Of a stretch of DNA of 28,139 nt, positions 7,972-15,213 are shown in pieces. The notes beneath the pieces are model-generated. The model was not told where the DNA came from. It searched no databases and saw only the letters and a program-made list of their open reading frames with translations. Within the stretch, counting starts at the first letter, position 1. Every line of letters begins with the position of its first letter. The DNA is from DASRHY01 sp046765875 (GTDB taxonomy: Bacteria; Actinomycetota; Actinomycetes; Propionibacteriales; Kribbellaceae), in NCBI GenBank assembly GCA_046765875.1, contig JBKPSJ010000326.1, positions 1 through 28,139 of the forward strand, in the 5' to 3' direction. Made by a program: the position numbers and the translations under genes.

Positions 7972-10206
7972 ATGACCGCAGCCCGTCGGGGCCGGGCCGA
8001 GGAGGCCGACCACCTGCTGCAACTCCTGCTCGCGAACGCGTGCGATGCCCTCGGTACCAGCACCGAGGGCATCGCCCTGGTCGGCGTCGGCGGGTACGGC
8101 CGGCGCGAGCTGTCGCCGTACTCCGACCTGGACGTGATGCTGGTCCACGACGAGAAGTACGAGCGGCTGGACGAAGTGGCGCGCAACATCTGGTACCCGC
8201 TGTGGGACGCCCGGACCCGGCTCGACCACAGCGTCCGTACCGTCGACGAGGCGCGCAAGGCCGCGTCCGGCGACATCCGGGTGGCGCTCGGACTGCTCGA
8301 TGCCCGGCACGTCGCGGGCGACCCGGCGCTGACGCTGCGGCTGCGATCGGTGCTGATGGCCGACTGGAGGCGTGGCGCCCGGACCCGGCTTCCCGAACTC
8401 GCCGCGGCCTGCCGCGAGCGGGCGAACTCGGTCGGCGAACTGGCGCACCTGGCCGAGCCCGAACTCAAGGAGGCGTACGGCGGGCTGCGCGATGCGGTCG
8501 TGCTGCGCGCATTGGTCGCCTCGTGGCTGGTCGACGTACCGCACCCGGTGGTCGAACGAGCCCGGCACGACCTGCTCGACGTCCGCGACGTGCTGCACAC
8601 GGTGGCCGGCCGGGCCACCGACCGGCTGGTCGCGGAGTACGCCGGTGATGTGGCGCGCGAGTTCGGCCTGGACGGCCGCGAGGACCTGCTCCGGCACATC
8701 TACGCCACCGGCCGGACTCTCGCCCATGTGTGCGATGTGTCCTGGCACCGGGTCGAGAGCCTGTCGGCCGGCAGGCCGCCGGTGCGCCGGATGGGCGCCG
8801 GGCCGCGGCTGGTGGCGATCGAGGACGGCATCGCCGAGCACGAGGGAGAGGCCGTCCTGCTGGCCGGCGTACGGCCGAAAACTGATCCCGAACTTGCACT
8901 GCGCGCGGCGGCTGTGGCGGCCGACCGCGGGCTGGGTCTCTCGCCGGCGGTCGTCGCCCGGCTGACCAGTGAGACCGCGGACCTCCCGGAGCCGTGGCCG
9001 GCCGAGGCGCGCCGGCTGCTGTGTGCGATGCTCGGCGCCGGGCCGGGCCTACTGGAGGTGTGGGAGGCGCTCGACCAGGGCGGCTATGTCGCGCGCATCC
9101 TGCCCGAGTGGGACGGCATCCGGTTCCGGCCGCCGCAGTCGCCGGTGCATCGGTTCACGGTCGACCGGCACAGCCTGGAGACCTGCCTCGAGGCGACCGT
9201 CTCGATCCGTGACGTGCGCCGTCCCGACCTGCTGCTCATGGCCGCGCTGCTGCACGACATCGGCAAGGGCAGGCAGGGCGATCACAGCGTCGCCGGTGCG
9301 AGGATCGCGCGACGGGTGAGTGCGCGCTGGGGGTTCGCACCGGCGGATATCGACACGATCGACCGGCTGGTCCGATCGCATCTGCTGCTCGCCGAGACCG
9401 CGACCCGGCGCGACCTGGACGACCCGATGACCGTCGAGGGCGTCGCCTCAGAGGTACGAAACACCGACACGCTTGATCTGCTCGAGGCGCTGACGTATGC
9501 CGACGCGCGGGCGGCGGGTCCAGTGACGGCGAGCACATGGCGGCTGCGGCTGGTGGCCGACCTGGCCCGGCGGGTACGGGCCCGGATCGGTGGTGCCGGT
9601 CCGAGCTGGGTCGACTCCGCACCGGTCGAGGTGCCGCCGCTCGCCGGCGGGATCGGCGTGCAGGTGATCCCCGCGGACGGGGCCACGCGTCTGGTGGTGG
9701 CCGTACCGGACCGGATCGGCGCGCTCGCGACCGTCGCCGGAGTGCTCGCGGTCGAGCGGCTCCGGGTCCGGACCGCGACCGTGTCGGCGTCACCGGACGG
9801 CATCGGGCTGTCGCAATGGCTGGTCGCGGGCGAGCCGCCCGACCCGGTCCGGCTCCGCGAGAGGCTGGCGGTCGCGCTCCGGGACGACACCGATCTCGTA
9901 CGCCGGCTGGCGGCGCGCGACGCATCCGTGGCGCCGGCCGGTGCCCCCGCCCGGGTAGACCTCCTCGGGGACGTGTCCGACACCGCGACGGTCATCCAGG
10001 TACGCGCCCACGACCGGCCCGGCCTGGTCTACGAGGTCTGCGCCACCATCGCCTCATCCGGCGCCGACGTCCGCTCGGCCCACGTCAGCACCCTCGGCGC
10101 CGAGTGCGTCGACGTCTTCTACCTCACCGACGCCGAAGGCCACCCCCTCACCCCCGACCAAACCGGTCCGCTGCTGAAAACGCTCAACGCCAACCTGACC
10201 CTTTGA
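7972..10206 (+). CDS. glnD: PII uridylyl/adenylyltransferase and removing enzyme GlnD
   Basis: A 744-residue bifunctional enzyme that modifies and demodifies PII. The nucleotidyltransferase domain near the N-terminus has GGYGRRELSPYSDLDV with catalytic D52 and D54. A central helical linker is followed by the HD domain (H428-D429 in LLHDIGKG, preceded by HRFTVDRHSLETC). Two C-terminal ACT domains start at about residues 575 (VVAVPDRIGALATVAGV) and 672 (VIQVRAHDRPGLVYEV), the glutamine sensors. It is shorter at the N-terminus than E. coli GlnD (about 890 residues), but an in-frame stop at 7942 shows nothing is missing upstream. GAGGAA lies 12 nt before ATG. Confidence 0.94.
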   Translation: MTAARRGRAEEADHLLQLLLANACDALGTSTEGIALVGVGGYGRRELSPYSDLDVMLVHDEKYERLDEVARNIWYPLWDARTRLDHSVRTVDEARKAASGDIRVALGLLDARHVAGDPALTLRLRSVLMADWRRGARTRLPELAAACRERANSVGELAHLAEPELKEAYGGLRDAVVLRALVASWLVDVPHPVVERARHDLLDVRDVLHTVAGRATDRLVAEYAGDVAREFGLDGREDLLRHIYATGRTLAHVCDVSWHRVESLSAGRPPVRRMGAGPRLVAIEDGIAEHEGEAVLLAGVRPKTDPELALRAAAVAADRGLGLSPAVVARLTSETADLPEPWPAEARRLLCAMLGAGPGLLEVWEALDQGGYVARILPEWDGIRFRPPQSPVHRFTVDRHSLETCLEATVSIRDVRRPDLLLMAALLHDIGKGRQGDHSVAGARIARRVSARWGFAPADIDTIDRLVRSHLLLAETATRRDLDDPMTVEGVASEVRNTDTLDLLEALTYADARAAGPVTASTWRLRLVADLARRVRARIGGAGPSWVDSAPVEVPPLAGGIGVQVIPADGATRLVVAVPDRIGALATVAGVLAVERLRVRTATVSASPDGIGLSQWLVAGEPPDPVRLRERLAVALRDDTDLVRRLAARDASVAPAGAPARVDLLGDVSDTATVIQVRAHDRPGLVYEVCATIASSGADVRSAHVSTLGAECVDVFYLTDAEGHPLTPDQTGPLLKTLNANLTL

Positions 10207-10278
10207 ACAGCATTTGGTGGCGGTGAACAGGGTCTGCGGTGTTCACCGCCACCACAGGCTGTTCAACGCCTTCGGGTA
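10191..10278. repeat. Inverted array of 20-nt CTGTTCA-headed units (two per arm)
   Basis: TGAACAG at 10204 and 10224, and GTGTTCA at 10239 and CTGTTCA at 10259, are all exactly 20 nt apart within each arm and in opposite orientation. They flank the 8-nt centre GGTCTGCG (10231-10238). The inner units are fully complementary over 14 bp (10216-10229 with 10240-10253), and an outer 7-bp pair GAACAGC/GCTGTTC joins 10205-10211 to 10258-10264. The glnD stop lies in the leftmost unit, so the hairpin may also end glnD transcription, though there is no T-tract. The same architecture recurs at 16646-16773. Confidence 0.75.
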
Positions 10279-10297
10279 GGCGGGGCTGATGCGGCGC

Positions 10298-10310
10298 TAG
10301 GGTTGGCGGG
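10298..10310 (+). promoter_or_regulatory. Candidate -10 element of a leaderless promoter
   Basis: TAGGGT (10298-10303) fits the actinobacterial TANNNT -10 pattern. With the usual 6-7 nt to the transcription start, RNA would begin at the GTG start codon at 10310. An identical TAGGGT-N6-start arrangement occurs at 16895-16907. Confidence 0.45.
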
Positions 10311-11332
10311 TGGGGATGGTGGAGCGGATCCGCTGGCAGGCGGATGCCTGTGACGAGCTCGGTTCGCCCATGTACGGGGAGTTGCTGCGGCTTGTTGCCG
10401 ATGACAACGAGCTCGGCGGGCAGACCGTACCGGTGTTGCGCGGGCACGAGGACGATCCCGGCCCGTCGGCTCTGGCGCTGCGGCTGCTCGGCAGTGTGCA
10501 CCGGCTGGTCCTGTCCGGCGAGGTGCCCGAGCTGGCGGTGTTCTACCCGAGCATGGGTGGCGAGTGGGATCCGGTGTTCGGCTGGGACGCGTTCCAGCAG
10601 GTCCTCGAGTCGCACCGCGAGGAGATCCGGCTCGGCCTGGAGCAGCCACCGCAGACCAATGAGGTAGGACGGTCCGCCGCGCTGATGGGTGGGCTGCTTC
10701 GGCTGCCACGGCGACTGCCGGTGAGGCTGTTCGAGATCGGCGCCAGCGCCGGCCTGAACCTCCGCGCCGATCAGTTCGCGTTCGACGGCGCCGGACGGGC
10801 CGACTCCCCGGTACGGCTGACCGGCGCTTGGCAGGGCGAACCGCTCACGCCATGGCCGGACCTCACCGTCCTCGAACGAGCCGGCAGCGATATCGCCCCG
10901 GTCGACCCGACCACCGACGACGGCGCGCTGACGCTGATGTCGTACGTCTGGCCCGACCAGGACGACCGGCTGGCCCGGCTGCGGGGCGCGGTGCAGATCG
11001 CTCGCGAGGTTCCCGCGGTGGTGCACAAACAGGACGCGGTGTCGTTCGTACGAGAACTCGAGCCGGCCGACGGAACGGTCACCGTGCTGTGGCACTCGGT
11101 CATGTGGCAGTACCTGTCACGCGAGGACAGCGAAGCGGCAGACGACGCCATCGCCGCCGTCGGCGACCGCGCTACCGAGAACAGCCCGTTCGCCCGCCTG
11201 TTCCTCGAGCCGATCCGGCTGAAGCCGGACGAGGATCACGACTTCCACGTGATGCTGCAGACCTGGCCGGCGGGGGAGCGGCACTGGATCGGCACGGCAG
11301 CCCCGCACGGCATACCCGTCACCTGGACCTGA
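10310..11332 (+). CDS. DUF2332 family protein
   Basis: A 340-residue protein that I recognise as the DUF2332 family, common in actinobacteria and of unknown function. Its hallmarks are VERIRWQADACDELGSPMYG at the N-terminus, FYPSMGG in the middle and LFEIGASAGLNLRAD at about 144-158. The last resembles the glycine-rich motif I of class I methyltransferases (E-x-G-x-x-x-G-x-N), and WHSVMWQYLS could be the end of a Rossmann domain, so a SAM-dependent enzyme is possible. The GTG at 10310 is chosen because a -10 element lies exactly 6 nt upstream; ATG 10316 is the alternative. GC content and codon use match its neighbours. Confidence 0.8.
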   Translation: MGMVERIRWQADACDELGSPMYGELLRLVADDNELGGQTVPVLRGHEDDPGPSALALRLLGSVHRLVLSGEVPELAVFYPSMGGEWDPVFGWDAFQQVLESHREEIRLGLEQPPQTNEVGRSAALMGGLLRLPRRLPVRLFEIGASAGLNLRADQFAFDGAGRADSPVRLTGAWQGEPLTPWPDLTVLERAGSDIAPVDPTTDDGALTLMSYVWPDQDDRLARLRGAVQIAREVPAVVHKQDAVSFVRELEPADGTVTVLWHSVMWQYLSREDSEAADDAIAAVGDRATENSPFARLFLEPIRLKPDEDHDFHVMLQTWPAGERHWIGTAAPHGIPVTWT

Positions 11333-11379
11333 CCGCCGCCCTTGCGCCGGTGCTAGTCTCGCGCCGGATTTCACGAGAC
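11330..11379 (+). promoter_or_regulatory. Promoter with a dyad overlapping the -10, for the 11397 gene
   Basis: TGACCG (11330-11335) and TAGTCT (11354-11359) are separated by 18 nt and resemble -35 and -10 elements. The dyad GTCTCG (11356-11361) / CGAGAC (11374-11379) overlaps the -10, so it could be an operator or, in RNA, a 5' hairpin just before the ribosome binding site. Confidence 0.4.
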
Positions 11380-11396
11380 ACCGGGAGGCGACGGCG

Positions 11397-11927
11397 TTGA
11401 AGGGGCGGACGATCCGCTTCGACCGTGCCGAGTTGTGCTGGCCGTTGCTGTTCCACGTCGAGCCACTGCTGTCGGCGTACCAGTGGAAGACCAGCACGTC
11501 GGTGATCGTGACCGACGACGACGGCACGCACGAGTACGCCACCGTCGCGGAGGCCGAGGCCGCCGTCGGAGACCATCCGCCGCACCGGGTCGAGATGTAC
11601 GCGGCGTACGACGGCGACAAGACCTTCAAGGTCGGCCTGTGGGTGGTCGGGTTCGGGCCTGATGAGCAGCCGGCGGCGACAGTGCACATAGACCAGGGCA
11701 TGGAGTCGCAGGCACAGGGCCTGCAGGAGTCGGTCGCCGAGTTCCTCAGCGACGAGGACCCGGCCGCCTCCGCACAAGGACCGGTCGTCGCACACGTCCC
11801 GGTCGGCACGCGCGGTCGCTGGCACTGGCTCACCGAGCAACCGCTGGGCGTCACCATCGTCGGCGGAGTCGTGGCGGCACTGGTTGCCGCAGGCATCATC
11901 GCGCTGGTCACGCTGGTGGTGAGGTGA
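11397..11927 (+). CDS. Tail-anchored membrane protein of unknown function
   Basis: A 176-residue protein starting at TTG, supported by GGGAGG 8 nt upstream and by a promoter-like region. Residues 1-140 are soluble and mixed alpha/beta with no family I recognise (MKGRTIRFDRAELCWPLLFH at the start). A single hydrophobic helix at about 151-174 ends the protein (LGVTIVGGVVAALVAAGIIA), leaving almost nothing after it, so the bulk should be cytoplasmic and anchored by its C-terminus. It ends 16 bp into the 3' end of the convergent arginase-family gene (overlap 11908-11927). Confidence 0.65.
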   Translation: MKGRTIRFDRAELCWPLLFHVEPLLSAYQWKTSTSVIVTDDDGTHEYATVAEAEAAVGDHPPHRVEMYAAYDGDKTFKVGLWVVGFGPDEQPAATVHIDQGMESQAQGLQESVAEFLSDEDPAASAQGPVVAHVPVGTRGRWHWLTEQPLGVTIVGGVVAALVAAGIIALVTLVVR

Positions 11928-12807
11928 CCGCCTCCACCACCATGTCGGTGAGCCGGGCGGCGAGGGTGCCGTCGGCGTCGAGGTCCGGGTCGAAGATGCC
12001 GACGTGCATGCCGACGCAGCCTGGTGCGTGTACGAGTCCGGACAGCAACCCGACGAACTCGACGGAGTTGAGCCCCCCGGGGTCCGGGCTGTCCACTGCG
12101 GGCATCACGGTCGGGTCGAGGATGTCGACGTCGAGGTGGACCCAGAAGCCCTCGATCCCGTCGGCCTGGAGATGCTCGGTGATCGCATCGACCGCCGTTG
12201 CGGCGCCCTCGGTGCGGATCCTGCTCGCCTCCCAGGTCTCGATACCGGCCGCCCGCAATTCGCAGGACCAGTCGTCGTCGCGGATGCCGGCGACCGCGGC
12301 GTCGTGATCGCGGATGTACGGCGACCTGCCCTCCAGATCCGTCAGGTCCGGCTGGCCGCGGCCGGTGATCAGCGCAAGGGCTTCGCCGCCGGCGGCTCCG
12401 ACGTACTCCGAGTTGCCCAGGTGCCGGAAGTCGGAGTGTCCGTCGAGATACGCCACGCCGTACCGGCCGCGCCGGGCCAGCGCCAGCGCATGGCCGAGCA
12501 TGATGCTGCACTCGCCGCCGAGCACCAGCGGAAACACGCCGTCGTCGAGCAGCGCGCCGACCCGGTCGGCCAATTTCACGCTGTACGCCGCGATGCCCGG
12601 CGCGTTGAACACCCCGTCGCCCGGCTTCCACTCACCCCGCTGATAGCGCGGCGGCACGACGTACCCGGCGTCCTCCGCTCCCAGCCTCCGCAGCAGCCCC
12701 TCGTCGCGCAGGGCACCGGGGAGTTTGTAGCAGCCCGGCACGGTGAGCGGCACCGGCGGGCGCAGCCCGAGGTTCGACGGAGCGTCGAGTACGGCGATCC
12801 GGTGCAT
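11908..12807 (-). CDS. Arginase/agmatinase-family ureohydrolase with GGEC variant motif
   Basis: A 299-residue member of the ureohydrolase superfamily (arginase, agmatinase, formimidoylglutamase), which cleave guanidino groups using two manganese ions. LDGHSDF provides D122, H124 and D126, and HLDVDILDP provides D226 and D228. The first metal-binding motif, normally GGDH, reads GGECS, so Cys100 replaces a canonical histidine ligand. That may change metal or substrate, or mark a distinct clade. ATG 12807 is preferred because GGAG lies 6 nt before it; a 19-residue extension reaching 12864 is less likely. It diverges from the zinc-finger regulator at 12885, which may control it. Substrate cannot be assigned. 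Confidence 0.78.
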   Translation of the reverse strand: MHRIAVLDAPSNLGLRPPVPLTVPGCYKLPGALRDEGLLRRLGAEDAGYVVPPRYQRGEWKPGDGVFNAPGIAAYSVKLADRVGALLDDGVFPLVLGGECSIMLGHALALARRGRYGVAYLDGHSDFRHLGNSEYVGAAGGEALALITGRGQPDLTDLEGRSPYIRDHDAAVAGIRDDDWSCELRAAGIETWEASRIRTEGAATAVDAITEHLQADGIEGFWVHLDVDILDPTVMPAVDSPDPGGLNSVEFVGLLSGLVHAPGCVGMHVGIFDPDLDADGTLAARLTDMVVEAVTSPPA

Positions 12808-12832
12808 AGTCTGCTCCAACCGATGAAACGGG

Positions 12833-12875
12833 TTTGACCGGTTGAGCGTGACATCGCGCACCACAACCAGTCAAG
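12833..12875. promoter_or_regulatory. Dyad in the shared promoter region of the arginase-family gene and the CGNR-type regulator
   Basis: TTTGACCGGTTG (12833-12844) and CAACCAGTCAAG (12864-12875) form an inverted repeat matching at 10 of 12 positions with a 19-nt spacer. Each arm contains a TTGAC(C/T) hexamer pointing outwards from the spacer's far side, resembling -35 elements on both strands. It lies in the 77-bp divergent gap and could bind the zinc-finger regulator encoded next to it. Confidence 0.45.
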
Positions 12876-12884
12876 GGTGGTTGA

Positions 12885-13442
12885 ATGGTTGGCGTGAGTA
12901 CCGAGCTGGTCGGCAACGCGCTGTGCCTGGACTTCGCGAACTCGGTGAGCCAGCGGTCCGATCCGCGGCACGACTGGCTGGCCGAGCTCGACGGTCTGCG
13001 AGCGTGGGCCGTCCATGCTGGCCTGCCGCGACCGCTCCGGCGCCCGACCTCCGACGACGTCATGCAGGCTGTCGCACTACGCGAGGCGGTCTACCGCGTC
13101 TTCAGTGCGATCGCCGCCGGGGAGGGACCGATCCGGCGTGACCTCGCCATCGTCGCGGCCACGGCCGCTGAGGGCCTCGCGGCCGGTACGTTGACGAAGA
13201 CCGAGGCGGGCGCGGGGTTCGGAATCGACTGGCGGGCTGGGGACGGACGGCGGGTGTTGTGGGCGGTGGCCGACTCGGCGGTCGAACTGCTGCGGCACGG
13301 ACCGCTGGACCGGATCGGGGAGTGCCCCTCGTGCGGCTGGGTCTTCCTCGACACGAGCCGGAACGGGCGGCGGCGTTGGTGCAGCATGGCGATGTGCGGC
13401 AACTCCGTGAAGTACGCCCGCTATGCGAGGACCCGGCGGTGA
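12885..13442 (+). CDS. ABATE-domain protein with CGNR-type zinc finger
   Basis: A 185-residue protein with an N-terminal ABATE-like domain (ELVGNALCLDFANSV at 7-21, then a helical region) and a C-terminal zinc finger of the CGNR family, believed to bind DNA. Zinc ligands are C147 and C150 (ECPSCGWVFLDTSRNGRRRW) and C166 and C171. The family name motif CGNR reads CGNS here, followed by VKYARYARTRR. ATG 12885 has AAGGGTGG about 6 nt upstream; GTG 12894 is an alternative. Divergent from the arginase-family gene, so it is a candidate regulator of that gene or of itself. Confidence 0.82.
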   Translation: MVGVSTELVGNALCLDFANSVSQRSDPRHDWLAELDGLRAWAVHAGLPRPLRRPTSDDVMQAVALREAVYRVFSAIAAGEGPIRRDLAIVAATAAEGLAAGTLTKTEAGAGFGIDWRAGDGRRVLWAVADSAVELLRHGPLDRIGECPSCGWVFLDTSRNGRRRWCSMAMCGNSVKYARYARTRR

Positions 13443-13488
13443 CCGATCGGTGGCGGGCGCGCTCGGCGAGAAGTGCCGGGGTGGCCGG

Positions 13489-13494
13489 TAGACT
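13489..13494 (+). promoter_or_regulatory. ffh: Possible -10 element of the ffh promoter
   Basis: TAGACT fits TANNNT and lies 40 bp upstream of the ffh start in a 92-bp gap. No convincing -35 hexamer is present at the expected distance, so this is tentative. Confidence 0.3.
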
Positions 13495-13534
13495 CGCCAA
13501 GTTGTAGTAGTACGCCGACCGAACGGATCACCCC

Positions 13535-15094
13535 GTGTTCGACACCCTGTCCGACCGTCTCTCCACGACGTTCCGGAACCTGCGCGGCAAGGGCAAGCTG
13601 ACCGACGCCGACATCGACGCCACCGCGCGCGAGATCAGGATCGCGCTGCTCGAGGCCGACGTCGCGCTGCCGGTGGTCAAGGACTTCATCGCCGCGATCA
13701 AGGAGCGGGCCGGCGGCGCCGACGTCCGCGGCGGGCTGAACCCGGCCCAGCAGGTCATCAAGATCGTCAACGAGGAACTGATCAACATCCTCGGCGGCGA
13801 GACCCGCGAGCTGCGTTTCGCCAAGCGGCCGCCGACGGTGATCATGCTCGCCGGTCTGCAGGGCTCCGGTAAGACCACGCTGGCCGGCAAGCTCGGCAAG
13901 TGGCTCAAGGAGGTCAAGCACCAGACCCCGATGCTGGTCGCGGCGGACCTGCAGCGCCCGAACGCGGTGACCCAGCTCCAGGTGGTCGGTGAGCGGGCCG
14001 GCGTACCCGTGTTCGCCCCCGAGCCGGGCAACGGCGTCGGCGACCCGGTCGATGTGGCCCGGCGGGCGATGGATGAGGCCCGGGCCAAGCAGTACAGCGC
14101 GGTGATCGTCGACACCGCCGGGCGGCTGGGCATCGACGAGGAGTTGATGAAGCAGGCCGCGGACATCCGTGACGCGGTCGATCCGGACGAGGTGCTGTTC
14201 GTCGTCGACGCGATGATCGGCCAGGACGCGGTCACCACCGCGCAGGCGTTCCTGGACGGCGTCGGCTTCGACGGCGTGGTGCTCAGCAAGCTCGACGGCG
14301 ACGCGCGAGGTGGCGCCGCGCTGTCGGTCGCGCAGGTCACCGGCCGGCAGGTGATGTTCGCGTCGAACGGCGAGAAGCTCGAGGACTTCGACGTCTTCCA
14401 CCCCGACCGGATGGCGTCGCGGATCCTCGGCATGGGCGACGTACTGAGCCTGATCGAGAAGGCTGAGCAGACCTTCGACGCCGAGGAGGCCGCCAAGGCC
14501 GCCGCCAAGCTGCAGAAGAAGGGCGGCAAGGAGTTCACCCTTGACGACTTCCTCGCCCAGGTGCAGTCGGTACGCAAGATGGGCCCGATCACCAAGATCT
14601 TCGGGATGCTCCCGGGTGCGGCGCAGTTCAAGGACCAGCTGGAGAACTTCGACGAGCGCGAGGTGGACCGGATCGAGGCCGTGATCCACTCGATGACGCC
14701 GTCCGAGCGGGCCGACCCGAACATCATCAACGGTTCGCGCCGGGCCCGGATCGCCCGCGGCTCCGGCACCGACGTCAGTACGGTGAGCAGCCTGGTCGAA
14801 CGTTTCTTCGAGGCGCGCAAGATGATGTCCGCGGTGGCGTCAGGCAAGGGGATCCCAGGTATGCCCGGGATGCCGGGAGTGCCGGGCGGGTCCGGCCGGA
14901 AGGCCAAGCAGCAGGCCAAGAAGGCGAAGTCCAAGCGTGGGTCGGGCAACCCGGCCAAGCGGGCGGGCCAGGCGGCCAAGGCGGCACAGCCACGGCCGGG
15001 TGAACTGCCGGCAGCGTTCGGCGGTACCGGCTCGGACGGCTCCGACTTCGAGCTCCCGGCCGAGCTGAAGAACCTCTTGGACCAGCAAAAGTAA
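13535..15094 (+). CDS. ffh: Signal recognition particle protein Ffh (SRP54)
   Basis: Ffh is the GTPase and signal-sequence-binding subunit of the SRP, acting with 4.5S RNA and FtsY. The 519-residue protein has an N domain (1-90), a G domain with P-loop GLQGSGKT at 107-114, VDTAGRLG near 190 and SKLDGDARGG near 250, and a methionine-containing M domain from about 295 (MGPITKIFGMLPG; PSERADPNIINGSRRARIA is the RNA-binding helix-turn-helix; then RFFEARKMM). A long basic Gly/Pro/Lys/Ala tail (about 440-519) is lineage specific. The GTG start at 13535 has only a weak ribosome binding site. No 4.5S RNA gene was recognised in the window. Confidence 0.97.
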   Translation: MFDTLSDRLSTTFRNLRGKGKLTDADIDATAREIRIALLEADVALPVVKDFIAAIKERAGGADVRGGLNPAQQVIKIVNEELINILGGETRELRFAKRPPTVIMLAGLQGSGKTTLAGKLGKWLKEVKHQTPMLVAADLQRPNAVTQLQVVGERAGVPVFAPEPGNGVGDPVDVARRAMDEARAKQYSAVIVDTAGRLGIDEELMKQAADIRDAVDPDEVLFVVDAMIGQDAVTTAQAFLDGVGFDGVVLSKLDGDARGGAALSVAQVTGRQVMFASNGEKLEDFDVFHPDRMASRILGMGDVLSLIEKAEQTFDAEEAAKAAAKLQKKGGKEFTLDDFLAQVQSVRKMGPITKIFGMLPGAAQFKDQLENFDEREVDRIEAVIHSMTPSERADPNIINGSRRARIARGSGTDVSTVSSLVERFFEARKMMSAVASGKGIPGMPGMPGVPGGSGRKAKQQAKKAKSKRGSGNPAKRAGQAAKAAQPRPGELPAAFGGTGSDGSDFELPAELKNLLDQQK

Positions 15095-15199
15095 CTGACT
15101 TGATAACCTTCGTCGCCGGTTCCGCGTCGAGAAGATGACAGGCTTGTCACCGGCTGGCTGGAACACGTCATCGGCCGTGCATCGTTGTCAGTACGGGGT

Positions 15200-15205
15200 T
15201 AGTAT
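15200..15205 (+). promoter_or_regulatory. Possible -10 element before the lytic transglycosylase
   Basis: TAGTAT matches TANNNT well and ends 8 nt before ATG 15214. If active it would give a very short or absent leader for that start. The -35 region is not recognisable. Confidence 0.35.
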
Positions 15206-15213
15206 CGGGGACC

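Noticed and set aside
13528..15171. Minus-strand open frame of 547 codons opposite ffh
   Set aside because: Ser/Arg-rich shadow of the ffh reading frame.
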